From contig NZ_JBLOOT010000002.1 of NCBI RefSeq assembly GCF_049800675.1, positions 1-64,000 of the forward strand: DNA of 64,000 bases, read 5' to 3'. This DNA is from Cauispirillum nitrogeniifigens. GTDB lineage: Bacteria; Pseudomonadota; Alphaproteobacteria; Rhodospirillales; Rhodospirillaceae. The translations under genes and the position numbers were made by a program. Shown in pieces: positions 26,438 through 35,129 of the stretch. The stretch's first letter is position 1. The number at the start of each line of letters is the position of its first letter. A model generated the notes under the pieces. The model was not told the DNA's origin. It worked only from the letters and a program-made list of their open reading frames with translations, and did no database searches.

Positions 26438-26743
26438 TCACCGGCCGCCCAGCGCCTGGGCCGCCTGGTCCATCACCTTGGCCAGGGCGATGTCGCGCCC
26501 GGTCACGCCGCCGGCATCGTGGGTCGACAAGGTGACGTCCACCCGGTTGTAGACGTTGGTCCACTCCGGGTGATGGTCCATCTTCTCGGCGGCCAGGGCG
26601 CAGCGGGTCATGAAGGCGAAGGCCTGGGCGAAGTCGGCGAAGCGGAAGGCGCGGGCGATGGCGTCGCGGTCCTCGACGGCGCGCCAGCCGGGAAGCTCGG
26701 CCAGGGCGGTGCGGCGGCCTTCGGCGTCGAGCGGCTGAACCAT
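26438..26743 (-). CDS. 4a-hydroxytetrahydrobiopterin dehydratase (pterin-4a-carbinolamine dehydratase)
   Basis: A 101-residue PCD/DCoH enzyme that dehydrates 4a-carbinolamine pterins formed by aromatic amino acid hydroxylases. The signature EKMDHHPEWTNVYNRVDV contains His57, His58 and Pro59, and the later His75 (TLSTHDAGG) completes the active site. The start at 26743 is chosen for its GGAGA ribosome site and family length. It is convergent with the J-domain gene. No phenylalanine hydroxylase is visible nearby, so its partner lies elsewhere or it acts in molybdopterin metabolism. Confidence 0.92.
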   Translation of the reverse strand: MVQPLDAEGRRTALAELPGWRAVEDRDAIARAFRFADFAQAFAFMTRCALAAEKMDHHPEWTNVYNRVDVTLSTHDAGGVTGRDIALAKVMDQAAQALGGR

Positions 26744-26864
26744 TTGTTTCTCCTGGATTCCGGGCCTGAAGTTCCTGACAATGGGGACGGGTCCGGCGGC
26801 CTTCAACGGCCGCCCCCGCCGTTTCCGCACCAGACCTTTCGCACCAGACCTCTCGGGGCTGCCC

Positions 26865-27257
26865 ATGACCTACACCACCGCGCCGACCTGCGCCGACATC
26901 GACGCCCTTGCCCGCGCGGCCTGCGCCGACCTGCCGCCGGAGCTGGCGCGCTTTGTCGACGGCGTGGTCATCAGCGTCGAGGAGTTCCCCGACGAAGAGG
27001 TCGAGCGCGAGATGGAGCTGGAAAGCCCCTTCGACCTGCTGGGCCTGTACCAGGGCGTGGCGCTGACCGAGAAGTCGGTGCATCAGGTGGTCGAACAGCC
27101 CGACATGATCTTCCTCTACCGCCGTCCGCTGCTGGACTACTGGTGCGAAAGCGGCGAGGACCTGACCCACCTCATCCGCCATGTCATCATCCACGAGATC
27201 GGCCACCACTTCGGCTTCTCCGACGATGACATGGAGCGCATCGAAAACAGCGACTGA
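26865..27257 (+). CDS. Minimal zincin-like metallopeptidase
   Basis: 130 residues. The zinc motif is HVIIHEIGHHFGFSDDDME, with His110, Glu111 and His114 in HExxH and the following Asp-rich helix, which matches the small PF06262 zincin family. Upstream, LYQGVALTEKSV and the DMIFLYRRPLLDYW strand are typical of it. The substrate is not known for the family. The start is chosen as the ATG that gives the family length. The next gene, a Lon-like protease, follows after 54 bp, so the two proteolytic genes may be cotranscribed. Confidence 0.88.
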   Translation: MTYTTAPTCADIDALARAACADLPPELARFVDGVVISVEEFPDEEVEREMELESPFDLLGLYQGVALTEKSVHQVVEQPDMIFLYRRPLLDYWCESGEDLTHLIRHVIIHEIGHHFGFSDDDMERIENSD

Positions 27258-27311
27258 CCCGCCCACCACGCCCAACAGGCCCGCCACGCCCACTTCCAGG
27301 GGATTCCACCG

Positions 27312-29771
27312 ATGACCGTTTCGCCGCTGCCCGCCGACGCCCTGTATGGCGCCGTGGACCCGGCCCTCGTGCCCTTCGCCACCACCGCCGACGCGCCCGA
27401 GCACGACGCCCCGGTGGGCCAGGACCGCGCGGTGGAGGCGGTGCGCTTCGGCATCGGCATGGGCGGCGAGGGCTACAACCTGTTCTGCATGGGCCCCGAG
27501 GGCACCGGCAAGGCCAGCCTGGTGCGCCGCTTCCTGCGCCAGACCGCCCAGGACATGCCGGTGCCCGCCGACTGGTGCTACGTCCACAACTTCACCGAAG
27601 CCCACCGCCCGCGCGCCGTCCGCCTGCCCGCCGGCCGCGCCCGCGACTTCGCCAAGGCCATGGAGCGCCTGGTCGAGGATCTGCGCCACGCCCTGCCGAC
27701 CGCCTTCGAGGCCGACGAGTACCGCAACAAGCGCAAGGCCATCGACCGCGCCTTCAAGGAGCGCCAGGACGAGGCCCTGGAGGCGACCCAGAAGAAGGCC
27801 GAGGCCCAGGGCATCGCCCTGGTGCGCACCCCCGTCGGCCTGGCCCTGGCCCCCATCAAGGAGGGCGAAGTCCTCGGCCCCGACGAGTTCAAACAGCTTC
27901 CCGAGGACGAGCAGGACAGCCTCAAGGAGCTGATGGGCACCCTCCAGAAGGACCTGGAGGAAACCCTGCGCGCCGTGCCAGGGTGGGAGCGCGACAAGCG
28001 CGACCAGATCCGCGACCTCGACCGCGTGGTCACCGACGAGGCCGTCGGCCACTTCATCGCCGACCTGCGGCGGGCCTACGAAGACTGCCCCGGCGTGCTC
28101 GACTACCTGGAGGAGGTGCGCCAGGACATCCTGGACAACGCCACCGTCTTCCTACCCGAGGCCGGCGAGGCGAACGAGGCCCTGCCGCCGTTCCTGCGCC
28201 AGGAGAGCGGCGACGCCCGCTTCCGCCGCTATCAGGTCAACGTCCTGGTCCACCACGACCACAACGGCGGCGCCCCGACGGTGGAGGAAGACCACCCCAC
28301 CCAGCCCAATCTGGTCGGCCGCATCGAGCACATGCAGCAGTTCGGCGCCCTGGTCACCGACTTCAACCTGATCAAGGCCGGCGCCCTGCACCGCGCCAAC
28401 GGCGGCTTCCTGGTGGTCGAGGCGCGCAAGCTGCTGATGAACCCCTTCGCCTGGGACGACCTCAAGCGCGCCCTGCGCAAGCGCGAGGTGCGCATCGAGG
28501 CGCCGGGTGCGGCCTGGGGCATCTGGTCGACCCAGTCGCTGGACCCCGAGCCGATCCCGCTGGAGGTCAAGGTCGTCCTGCTGGGCGAGCCGATGCTCTA
28601 CTACATGCTGTCGGACTACGACCCCGACTTCCGCGAGCTGTTCAAGGTGGTCGCCGACTTCAACATCCGCATGGACCGCAGCCCGGAAAACACCCGCGAC
28701 CTCGCCCTGCTGCTGGCCTCCATGGCGCGCGAGAAGGGGGTGCGCACGCTCGACCGTTCGGCCATCGCGCGGGTCATCGAACACGGCGCCCGGCTGGCCG
28801 ACGACCAGGCCAAGGTGGTCACCCAGATGAGCGACCTCGCCGACCTGATGCGCGAGGCCGACTACCACGCCCGCCTGGCCGGGGCCGAGGTGATCACCGC
28901 CGCCCACGTCCGCGCCGCCATCGACGGCAAGCGGCGGCGGTCCGACCGCATCCCCCTGGCCATGCGCGAGGAGGTCGAGCGGGGCACCATCCACATCGCC
29001 ACCGACGGCGCCGAGATCGGCCAGATCAACGGCCTGGCGGTGATCCAGATCGGCCCCAACGCCTTTGGCCGGCCCAGCCGCATCTCCGCCCGCGTGCGCG
29101 TCGGCCGGGGCGAGCTGATCGACATCGAGCGGGAGGCCGACCTCAGCGGCAACCTGCACTCCAAGGGGGTGCTGATCCTGACGTCGTTCCTGTCGTCGCG
29201 CTTTGCCGAGGACCAGCCGCTGTCGCTGACCGCATCGCTGGTGTTCGAGCAGTCCTATGGCATGATCGACGGCGACTCGGCCTCCTCGACGGAGCTGTAC
29301 TGCCTGCTGTCGGCGCTGGCGGAAGCGCCCATCCGCCAGGGGCTGGCGGTCACCGGCTCGGTCGACCAGTTCGGCCGCGTGCAGGCCATCGGCGGGGTCA
29401 ACGAAAAGATCGAGGGCTTCTTCGACCTGTGCGCCGCGCGCGGCCTCACCGGCGACCAGGGGGTGCTGATCCCGGCGTCCAACACCCCGCACCTGATGCT
29501 GCGCGACGATGTGGTCGAGGCGGCGCGCCAGGGCCGCTTCCACATCTACCCGGTGGAGACCATCGACCAGGGCATCGAGATCCTCACCGGCGTGCCGGCC
29601 GGCGAGCGCAGCGCCGAGGGCGACTATCCCCACGGCACCATCAACCGGCGGGTCGCCGCCCGCCTGGCGAGCTTCACCCGCAAGGCCCGCCGCCACCTCC
29701 ACGACACCGAACGCCACCGCCCCGCCCCGCCCCGCCGCCCCGCCCACTGGGAGGACGACGACGAGGAGTAG
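27312..29771 (+). CDS. Lon-related ATP-dependent protease (AAA_32 / LonB-like)
   Basis: 819 residues. An N-terminal ATPase module with Walker A GPEGTGKASLVRR is interrupted by a long coiled insertion (about 110-230), followed by an AAA core with ANGGFLVVEARKLL. The C-terminal Lon protease domain has catalytic Ser656 in DGDSASSTELY and Lys699 in GVNEKIEG. This layout matches the Lon-related family with PF13654. Cytoplasmic; substrates are unknown. It ends 4 nt before a convergent inhibitor gene. Confidence 0.93.
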   Translation: MTVSPLPADALYGAVDPALVPFATTADAPEHDAPVGQDRAVEAVRFGIGMGGEGYNLFCMGPEGTGKASLVRRFLRQTAQDMPVPADWCYVHNFTEAHRPRAVRLPAGRARDFAKAMERLVEDLRHALPTAFEADEYRNKRKAIDRAFKERQDEALEATQKKAEAQGIALVRTPVGLALAPIKEGEVLGPDEFKQLPEDEQDSLKELMGTLQKDLEETLRAVPGWERDKRDQIRDLDRVVTDEAVGHFIADLRRAYEDCPGVLDYLEEVRQDILDNATVFLPEAGEANEALPPFLRQESGDARFRRYQVNVLVHHDHNGGAPTVEEDHPTQPNLVGRIEHMQQFGALVTDFNLIKAGALHRANGGFLVVEARKLLMNPFAWDDLKRALRKREVRIEAPGAAWGIWSTQSLDPEPIPLEVKVVLLGEPMLYYMLSDYDPDFRELFKVVADFNIRMDRSPENTRDLALLLASMAREKGVRTLDRSAIARVIEHGARLADDQAKVVTQMSDLADLMREADYHARLAGAEVITAAHVRAAIDGKRRRSDRIPLAMREEVERGTIHIATDGAEIGQINGLAVIQIGPNAFGRPSRISARVRVGRGELIDIEREADLSGNLHSKGVLILTSFLSSRFAEDQPLSLTASLVFEQSYGMIDGDSASSTELYCLLSALAEAPIRQGLAVTGSVDQFGRVQAIGGVNEKIEGFFDLCAARGLTGDQGVLIPASNTPHLMLRDDVVEAARQGRFHIYPVETIDQGIEILTGVPAGERSAEGDYPHGTINRRVAARLASFTRKARRHLHDTERHRPAPPRRPAHWEDDDEE

Positions 29772-29774
29772 GCC

Positions 29775-30131
29775 TCAGCCGCAGTACAGGCGGTGGATGC
29801 GGCGGTCCACGGTCAGGACCACGTTGAGGCGGGCGGGCTTGTAGTCCATGGTCGCCCGCGCGCCCTCCTCCAGCACGCGGGCGCCGGGCGGCAGATCCTG
29901 CCAGCTCACGTAGGCGCCGTCCGTGGGCAGCGGGTCGCCGGGCATGACCAGGGGGGCGCCGACGTAGCGGACGAGGCCGTTGCCGTCGCAACGCTCCAGG
30001 TCTTCCGCCGCCGTCGCCACCGGCACCGGAATGGCCGGGGCGGCCCCGGCGCCCAGGGGGGCGTCGGGCGTGCCGGCGCAGGCGGCGAGCAGGCTTCCCA
30101 GGACGGCGATCGGCGACAGGCGGCGCATCAT
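29775..30131 (-). CDS. I78-family peptidase inhibitor-like lipoprotein
   Basis: 118 residues. It begins MMRRLSPIAVLGSLLAAC, a signal peptide with lipobox LAAC, so it is probably a lipoprotein. The C-terminal 75 residues match the I78 inhibitor pattern: RCDGNGLVRYVGAP, a run ending in ATMDYKPARLNVVLTVDRRIHRLYCG, with a Cys near each end that likely forms a disulfide. The family includes elastase and trypsin inhibitors. ATGATG follows a GAGGGGGAAGG ribosome site. It lies convergent to the Lon-like protease gene, but being exported it would not act on that cytoplasmic enzyme. Confidence 0.82.
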   Translation of the reverse strand: MMRRLSPIAVLGSLLAACAGTPDAPLGAGAAPAIPVPVATAAEDLERCDGNGLVRYVGAPLVMPGDPLPTDGAYVSWQDLPPGARVLEEGARATMDYKPARLNVVLTVDRRIHRLYCG

Positions 30132-30147
30132 ACCTTCCCCCTCGGGC

Positions 30148-31626
30148 TCACTCCGGCGCGGACATCCGCCGGATGGTGTTGGTGGTGGACTGCCCCGGCT
30201 CCAGGCTGGCGAGCAGCACCTTGCCGCCCCAGCCCAGGACCCGGTCGGCGCCGACCACCGTTTCCACGGTGTAGTCGGCACCCTTGACCAGAACGTCCGG
30301 GCGCAGGGTTTCGATCAGCCGCAAGGGCGTCGGCTCGGAAAAGATGACGACGCCATCGACCATGCTGAGGGAGGCCAGCACCGCCGAGCGCGCCGCCTCG
30401 TTCTGCACCGGGCGCGTCGGCCCCTTGAGCCCGCGCACCGAGGCATCGCTGTTCAGCCCGACGATCAGGCGGTCGCAGCCCGCCCGCGCCTGGCGCAGCA
30501 GCGACAGGTGGCCGGGGTGCAGCAGGTCGAAGCAGCCGTTGGTGAAACCGACCGTGAGCCCCCGGCGGCGCCAGGCCTCGGCCCGCTCGGCGGCGCGCTC
30601 CAGGGGCAGAATCTTGGCCTCCGCGTCCTCCAGATCCTGGTGGCGCAGGGCATTTTCCAGTTCCACGGCATGCACGGCGGCGGTGCCGACCTTGCCGACG
30701 ACGATGCCGGCGGCGACGTTGGCCAGGGCGCTGGCGTCGGCCACCGGCAGGCCGGCGGCGAGCGCGGCGGCGACGGTGGCGACCACGGTGTCGCCGGCAC
30801 CCGAGACGTCGAACACCTCCCGCGCCTCGGCCGGCAGGTGCAGGACAGTGCCGGCGGCGTCGAGCAGGGTCATGCCGTCCTGGCTGCGGGTCGCCAGCAC
30901 ACCGCGCACGCCGCAACGCTCCACCACCGCGCGGGCGGCGGTCTCGACCTCGGCGTCGCTGGCGGTGGGCAGGCCGGTGGCCTCGTGCAGTTCCTTGCGG
31001 TTGGGCGTGACCAGCCCGGCGCCGCGATAGCGGCCATAGTCGGCGCCTTTGGGGTCGACGATCACCGGCACGCCGCGCGCCTCGGCCAGGGCGATCAGGC
31101 GGGCGGTCAGGCTGTCGGTCAGCACGCCCTTGCCGTAGTCGGACAGCACCACGGCGCCGATCTCGCCACCCTCCAGGGCGCGGGCGGCGGCGCGGGCCAG
31201 GGCTTCCTCGCGGGCCGGGGCGATGGCCGCCACCGTCTCGCGGTCGGCGCGCAGGAGCTGCTGGCCGCCGGCGACATAGCGGGTCTTGATGGCGGTGGCG
31301 CGCCCGCCCTCGACCTCCAGAATGGGGGTCACGCCGGCCAACTCGCCGAGCATCCCGGCCACCGCGTGGCCGGTGGCATCGTCGCCGACCACCGACAGGA
31401 ACAGGGTGCGCGCCCCCAGGCCGACGAGGTTGCGCACCACGTTGCCGGCCCCGCCGAGCATGGCCGTCTCGCGCGTCACCCGCAGCACGGGGATGGGCGC
31501 CTCGGGCGAGATGCGGTCAACGGTTCCGGTGACGAAACGATCCAGCATGACGTCGCCGGCGCATAGCACGGTGACATCACGCAACGCCGCGACGGAGGCG
31601 GCAAGGCGGGCATGACGGTCGCTCAT
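30148..31626 (-). CDS. hldE: Bifunctional heptose 7-phosphate kinase / heptose 1-phosphate adenylyltransferase
   Basis: Makes ADP-heptose for the lipopolysaccharide core. 492 residues, normal length. The N-terminal ribokinase-like part has AGDVMLDRFVTG, GGAGNVVRNL and the anion-hole motif DVSGAGDTVV. The C-terminal nucleotidyltransferase part has VGFTNGCFDLLHPGHLSLL with HxGH, then VGLNSDASVRGLKGP and RPVQNEAAR. The start at 31626 (MSDRHARLAASV) is chosen on family length. The inhibitor lipoprotein gene lies downstream in the same direction after 16 bp. Confidence 0.96.
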   Translation of the reverse strand: MSDRHARLAASVAALRDVTVLCAGDVMLDRFVTGTVDRISPEAPIPVLRVTRETAMLGGAGNVVRNLVGLGARTLFLSVVGDDATGHAVAGMLGELAGVTPILEVEGGRATAIKTRYVAGGQQLLRADRETVAAIAPAREEALARAAARALEGGEIGAVVLSDYGKGVLTDSLTARLIALAEARGVPVIVDPKGADYGRYRGAGLVTPNRKELHEATGLPTASDAEVETAARAVVERCGVRGVLATRSQDGMTLLDAAGTVLHLPAEAREVFDVSGAGDTVVATVAAALAAGLPVADASALANVAAGIVVGKVGTAAVHAVELENALRHQDLEDAEAKILPLERAAERAEAWRRRGLTVGFTNGCFDLLHPGHLSLLRQARAGCDRLIVGLNSDASVRGLKGPTRPVQNEAARSAVLASLSMVDGVVIFSEPTPLRLIETLRPDVLVKGADYTVETVVGADRVLGWGGKVLLASLEPGQSTTNTIRRMSAPE

Positions 31627-31728
31627 GGCGCGGACATTACCACCGGGCGACAAAGCTGGGTAGAGGCGCCGCACCCCCTTCACAGACGCGCGGTTTTGCG
31701 GTCAGATGGGGCCAGGGGTGAGGAAAAG

Positions 31729-33102
31729 ATGGCCATAGAACGCGATCCCAGCCAGACGGAGCGCCAGCTCCTCGACACCATCGAGCGCGCCGGGCGCATG
31801 CCGGCCGGGCGTACCGCCGTGCATCTGCACCTGTCCAAGCTGCTGCCCGGCAACCGGCCGCCGGCGCACCTGCGCATCGCCGCGCGCCTGTTCGCGGCGC
31901 TGGAGACGGCCCACCACATCCAGATCTTTCCGCTGTCGAACGGCGACATCATCGTGCTCGGCAAGGACATGCCCGAGGACGAGGTCGACCGCATCGTCCA
32001 CCGCGTGCGCGCCCTGTTCGACCGCGACCCCCTGACCTTCATGGATTTCGAGGACGACGAGCCCGATCCGTTCGTCAGCTGGTACGCCCTGGAGGTCGAC
32101 TACGACGACCTGCACGTCGCCGCCAGCGCCCTGCTCAAGGACGCCGAGCGGCGCCGCGACGCCCAGCGCCGGGCCGACAAGCCGCCGCGGCCGATGACCC
32201 CGGCCGACCTCGACCTGTTGCAGGCCAAGATGGCCGAGCTGGACGTCCGCCCGATGCTGCGCCGCCAGCCGTGCATCCGCTTCGAGGCCAAGCAGGCGCA
32301 CATCGCCTTCGAGGAGGTGTTCATCTCCATGGCCGACGTGCGCGAGGCGCTGGCCATCGACTACGACATGTTCGCCGACCGCTGGCTGTTCCAGGACCTC
32401 AGCCGCATGCTCGACGCCCGCGCCCTGGCCGGGCTGCCCGACAGCGCGGCGGCCGGCAAGCCCGACCGCCTGAGCCTGAACCTCAACCTGGAAAGCCTCG
32501 ACACCAGCGAGTTCGCCGTCGTCGCCGAACGCCTGCGGCCGGGTCAGACGCTGGTGGTGGAGGTGCAGGTCATCGACGTGTTCTCCAACCTGCCGGCCTT
32601 CCAGAAGGCCCGCGACGTGCTGCGCGAGGACGGCCACGCCATCCTCATCGACGGCCTGCACCCGGCGGTGCTGGGGGCGCTGGACCTGTCGCTGCTCGAC
32701 CCCGACTGGGTCAAGATCGTCTGGCATCCCGAACTGGCCGCCCCGCAGCACCCGCGCAAGAGCGAGGAGTTCGCCGATCTGGTCAACGACTTCGGCGGCG
32801 ACCGCGTGGTGCTGTCGCGCTGCGACAACGAAACCGCCGTGATGTGGGGCCTGTCGAAGAACATCACCGCCTTCCAGGGCCGCTTCCTCGACGCCATCCT
32901 GGGCACCGTGACCATGACCCAGTGCCCCAAGGCCAGGCTGTGCGACCTCAAGGACTGCATCGCCCGGCGCAGCGTGCTCAGCGGCCGCCAGCGGGCGCTG
33001 TGCCCCCACCCGCCGGGGCTGGACGCCGTGACCGCCTTTGCCGCGCCCGGCCGCCGCAAGGCCGCGCCCTCTGCCGCGCCCTCTGGCGCGCCACGGACCT
33101 GA
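31729..33102 (+). CDS. EAL-domain-like protein A, degenerate, with C-terminal cysteine cluster
   Basis: 457 residues. An N-terminal 150-residue domain (VHLHLSKL...VLGKDMPEDEV...FVSWYALEVDYDDL) is followed by a PDE-like EAL fold: EVFISMADVREAL where EAL is expected, LSLNLNLES (NLN), LVVEVQVIDV, LIDGLHPAVLG where DDFG is expected, and VKIVW. The canonical EAL and DDFG signatures are lost, so c-di-GMP hydrolysis is doubtful; binding or a protein-interaction role is more likely. A tail carries CPKARLCDLKDC and a fourth Cys, perhaps a metal site. The ATG at 31729 has a GAGGAAAAG site. Paralogous to the next gene. Confidence 0.7.
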   Translation: MAIERDPSQTERQLLDTIERAGRMPAGRTAVHLHLSKLLPGNRPPAHLRIAARLFAALETAHHIQIFPLSNGDIIVLGKDMPEDEVDRIVHRVRALFDRDPLTFMDFEDDEPDPFVSWYALEVDYDDLHVAASALLKDAERRRDAQRRADKPPRPMTPADLDLLQAKMAELDVRPMLRRQPCIRFEAKQAHIAFEEVFISMADVREALAIDYDMFADRWLFQDLSRMLDARALAGLPDSAAAGKPDRLSLNLNLESLDTSEFAVVAERLRPGQTLVVEVQVIDVFSNLPAFQKARDVLREDGHAILIDGLHPAVLGALDLSLLDPDWVKIVWHPELAAPQHPRKSEEFADLVNDFGGDRVVLSRCDNETAVMWGLSKNITAFQGRFLDAILGTVTMTQCPKARLCDLKDCIARRSVLSGRQRALCPHPPGLDAVTAFAAPGRRKAAPSAAPSGAPRT

Positions 33103-33106
33103 GGCC

Positions 33107-34366
33107 ATGAACGACATCATCATTCCCGAACAGGCCGAACATCCGCTGGGCGCCGCCCACGAGAAGCGGCTGCTCAACGACCTCAAGCGCAGCGCCAGCA
33201 ACACCAAGGGCCGCTGGGCGGTGCGCATCCACCTGTCGCGGCTGAAGGCGCAGAACAGGCCGGAGCATTCCCTGCGCGCCTGCGAGCACACCTTCAACAC
33301 CCTGGTCGCCCGCCATGGGGTGCGCTTCTACTGGCTGCGCGGCTTCGACTGCATGCTGATGTTCAACACTTTGTCGGCGGACATGGTGCGCTCCGCCCTG
33401 GTCAAGGTGCGGTTCCTGTTTGCCGGCGATCCGGCGGTGGCCGACTCGCCCGATGCCCTTCAGGGGGTGTCCGACCAGTTCATCACCTGGTATCGCCTGG
33501 ACTCCGACTACGACCGCCTGTTCAGCCAGGTGCAGGGCATGGTCGCCAGCCACCGCCGCGCCGGCGCGGGGGCCGGCCTGCGCCGCCACCGCCACGCCGG
33601 GCCGATTTCCCAGCAGCGGCGCGGCAGGCCGCTGACGGCGGCGATGCTGGCCAAGGTCGAAACCGCGCTGACCAGCGCCGACCTGTCGAGCCATGTCCGC
33701 CGGCAGTCGGTCTGCGCCCTGGTCGGCAAGGCCATCCCCGACCCGCTGTTCACCGAGGTGTTCGTCTCCATCGCCGACCTGCGCGAGACCATGCTGCCGC
33801 ACGTCGAGCTGGCGGCCAACCCGTGGCTGTTCCAGTACCTGACCCAAACCCTGGACCGCCGGGTGCTGGCCATGCTGACGCGGCGCGACGACCGCACCCT
33901 GACGCAGGGCTTTTCGATCAACCTCAACGTCGCGTCGATCCTGTCGGAGGACTTCCTGAAATTCGATGACAGCCTGGCGCCCGGCTCGCACGGCACCGTG
34001 GTGCTGGAACTGCGCAGCGAGGACATCTTCGCCGACCTCAGCGCCTACTTCTTCGCCCGCGACTTCGTCCACCAGCGCGGCTACCGGGTGTGCATCGACG
34101 GACTGACCTGGCGGTCCCTGCCCTTCGTCGAAGGCCGCCGCCTGGGCGCCGATCTGGTCAAGGTCAACTGGCAGGACGACCTGCCGCAGATCCTGTCCTC
34201 GGCCCAGGGCGCGCTGGCCGCCCGCGCCCTGCGCCTGGGCGTGCACGGGCGCATGATCCTGGCCCGCTGCGACACCGACGCCGCCATCCGCTGGGGCCAG
34301 GACAACGGCTTCACCCTGTTCCAGGGCCGCCACATCGACAAGGTTCTCAGGCCGCTGGCGTACTGA
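33107..34366 (+). CDS. EAL-domain-like protein B, degenerate paralog
   Basis: 419 residues, beginning 4 nt after the stop of its paralog, so cotranslated with it. It has the same layout: VRIHLSRLKAQNRP, ITWYRLDSDYDRL, a linker with arginine-histidine repeats, RRQSVCALVGK, EVFVSIADLRETML, PWLFQYLTQTLDRR, INLNVASI, VLELRSEDIF, CIDGLTW, VKVNW. The catalytic EAL and DDFG signatures are altered as in protein A, but the cysteine tail is absent. The pair looks like a gene duplication with retained function in a complex. It is convergent with murU. Confidence 0.7.
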   Translation: MNDIIIPEQAEHPLGAAHEKRLLNDLKRSASNTKGRWAVRIHLSRLKAQNRPEHSLRACEHTFNTLVARHGVRFYWLRGFDCMLMFNTLSADMVRSALVKVRFLFAGDPAVADSPDALQGVSDQFITWYRLDSDYDRLFSQVQGMVASHRRAGAGAGLRRHRHAGPISQQRRGRPLTAAMLAKVETALTSADLSSHVRRQSVCALVGKAIPDPLFTEVFVSIADLRETMLPHVELAANPWLFQYLTQTLDRRVLAMLTRRDDRTLTQGFSINLNVASILSEDFLKFDDSLAPGSHGTVVLELRSEDIFADLSAYFFARDFVHQRGYRVCIDGLTWRSLPFVEGRRLGADLVKVNWQDDLPQILSSAQGALAARALRLGVHGRMILARCDTDAAIRWGQDNGFTLFQGRHIDKVLRPLAY

Positions 34367-34376
34367 GGGAAGGGCC

Positions 34377-35129
34377 TTACGCCGATCCCTCGCCGAAGTC
34401 CTCGCCGGCCAGGGCGGCGCGGATCTTTTCCTCGGTCGGGGCGATGGCGTCGGGGGTGCCGACGTGGAACCACGGGCCGTCGTGGGCGATGGCGCGCAGC
34501 CGGCCCCGCGCCAGCAGGCGGTCGAACACCAGGTTCAGCGACCACGCCCCCTCGGGGGTGTCCTCCAGCGCCTGGGGCGACAGGATCTGCACGCCGGCGA
34601 AGATGTGCGGCGCCACCTGCTTCTCGCCGCGCCGCGTCGGCACGCCGTCCGGGTCGAGGAAGAAGTCCCCGGCGCCGTCGTAGCCATGCGCGTCGGCGGT
34701 GCGCTTGAACAGCAGCAGGGCGTCCATGCGCGCCGGGTCCCAGGCCTCGGCCAGGCGGGCCAGGGCGGGGCGGGCGCCGTTAAGCCACACGATGTCGGCG
34801 TTGACGACGAAGAACGGGGCATCGCCCAGCAGCGGCAGCGCCCGCTTGACGCCGCCGCCGGTCTCCAGCAGCGCGTCGGTTTCATCGGACAGGGTGACGC
34901 GCGGCCCCTCGCTACGGGCCGCCAGATGGGCGCGCAGGACGTCGGGCAGGTGGTGCAGGTTGACCACCGCCTCCTCCACCCCAGCGGCGGCCAGGTGGTC
35001 GAGCACGCGGTCGAGCATGGTGCGCCCGGCCACCGCCACCAGCGGCTTGGGCGTGTGCGTGGTGATCGGGCGCATGCGCAAGCCCAGGCCGGCGGCCAGG
35101 ACCATCGCTTTTTTCGGCATGGCGCTCAT
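34377..35129 (-). CDS. murU: N-acetylmuramate alpha-1-phosphate uridylyltransferase
   Basis: 250 residues of the nucleotidyltransferase (GT-A) fold. The opening KAMVLAAGLGLRMRPIT with THTPKPLVAVAGRTML is the nucleoside-triphosphate loop and lysine; FVVNADIVWLNG supplies the metal-binding Asp. With AmgK directly upstream it fits MurU of the cell-wall recycling route that feeds MurNAc to UDP-MurNAc and bypasses fosfomycin-sensitive MurA. Start 35129 overlaps the amgK stop as ATGA. A generic sugar-1-P nucleotidyltransferase is the alternative. Confidence 0.85.
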   Translation of the reverse strand: MSAMPKKAMVLAAGLGLRMRPITTHTPKPLVAVAGRTMLDRVLDHLAAAGVEEAVVNLHHLPDVLRAHLAARSEGPRVTLSDETDALLETGGGVKRALPLLGDAPFFVVNADIVWLNGARPALARLAEAWDPARMDALLLFKRTADAHGYDGAGDFFLDPDGVPTRRGEKQVAPHIFAGVQILSPQALEDTPEGAWSLNLVFDRLLARGRLRAIAHDGPWFHVGTPDAIAPTEEKIRAALAGEDFGEGSA

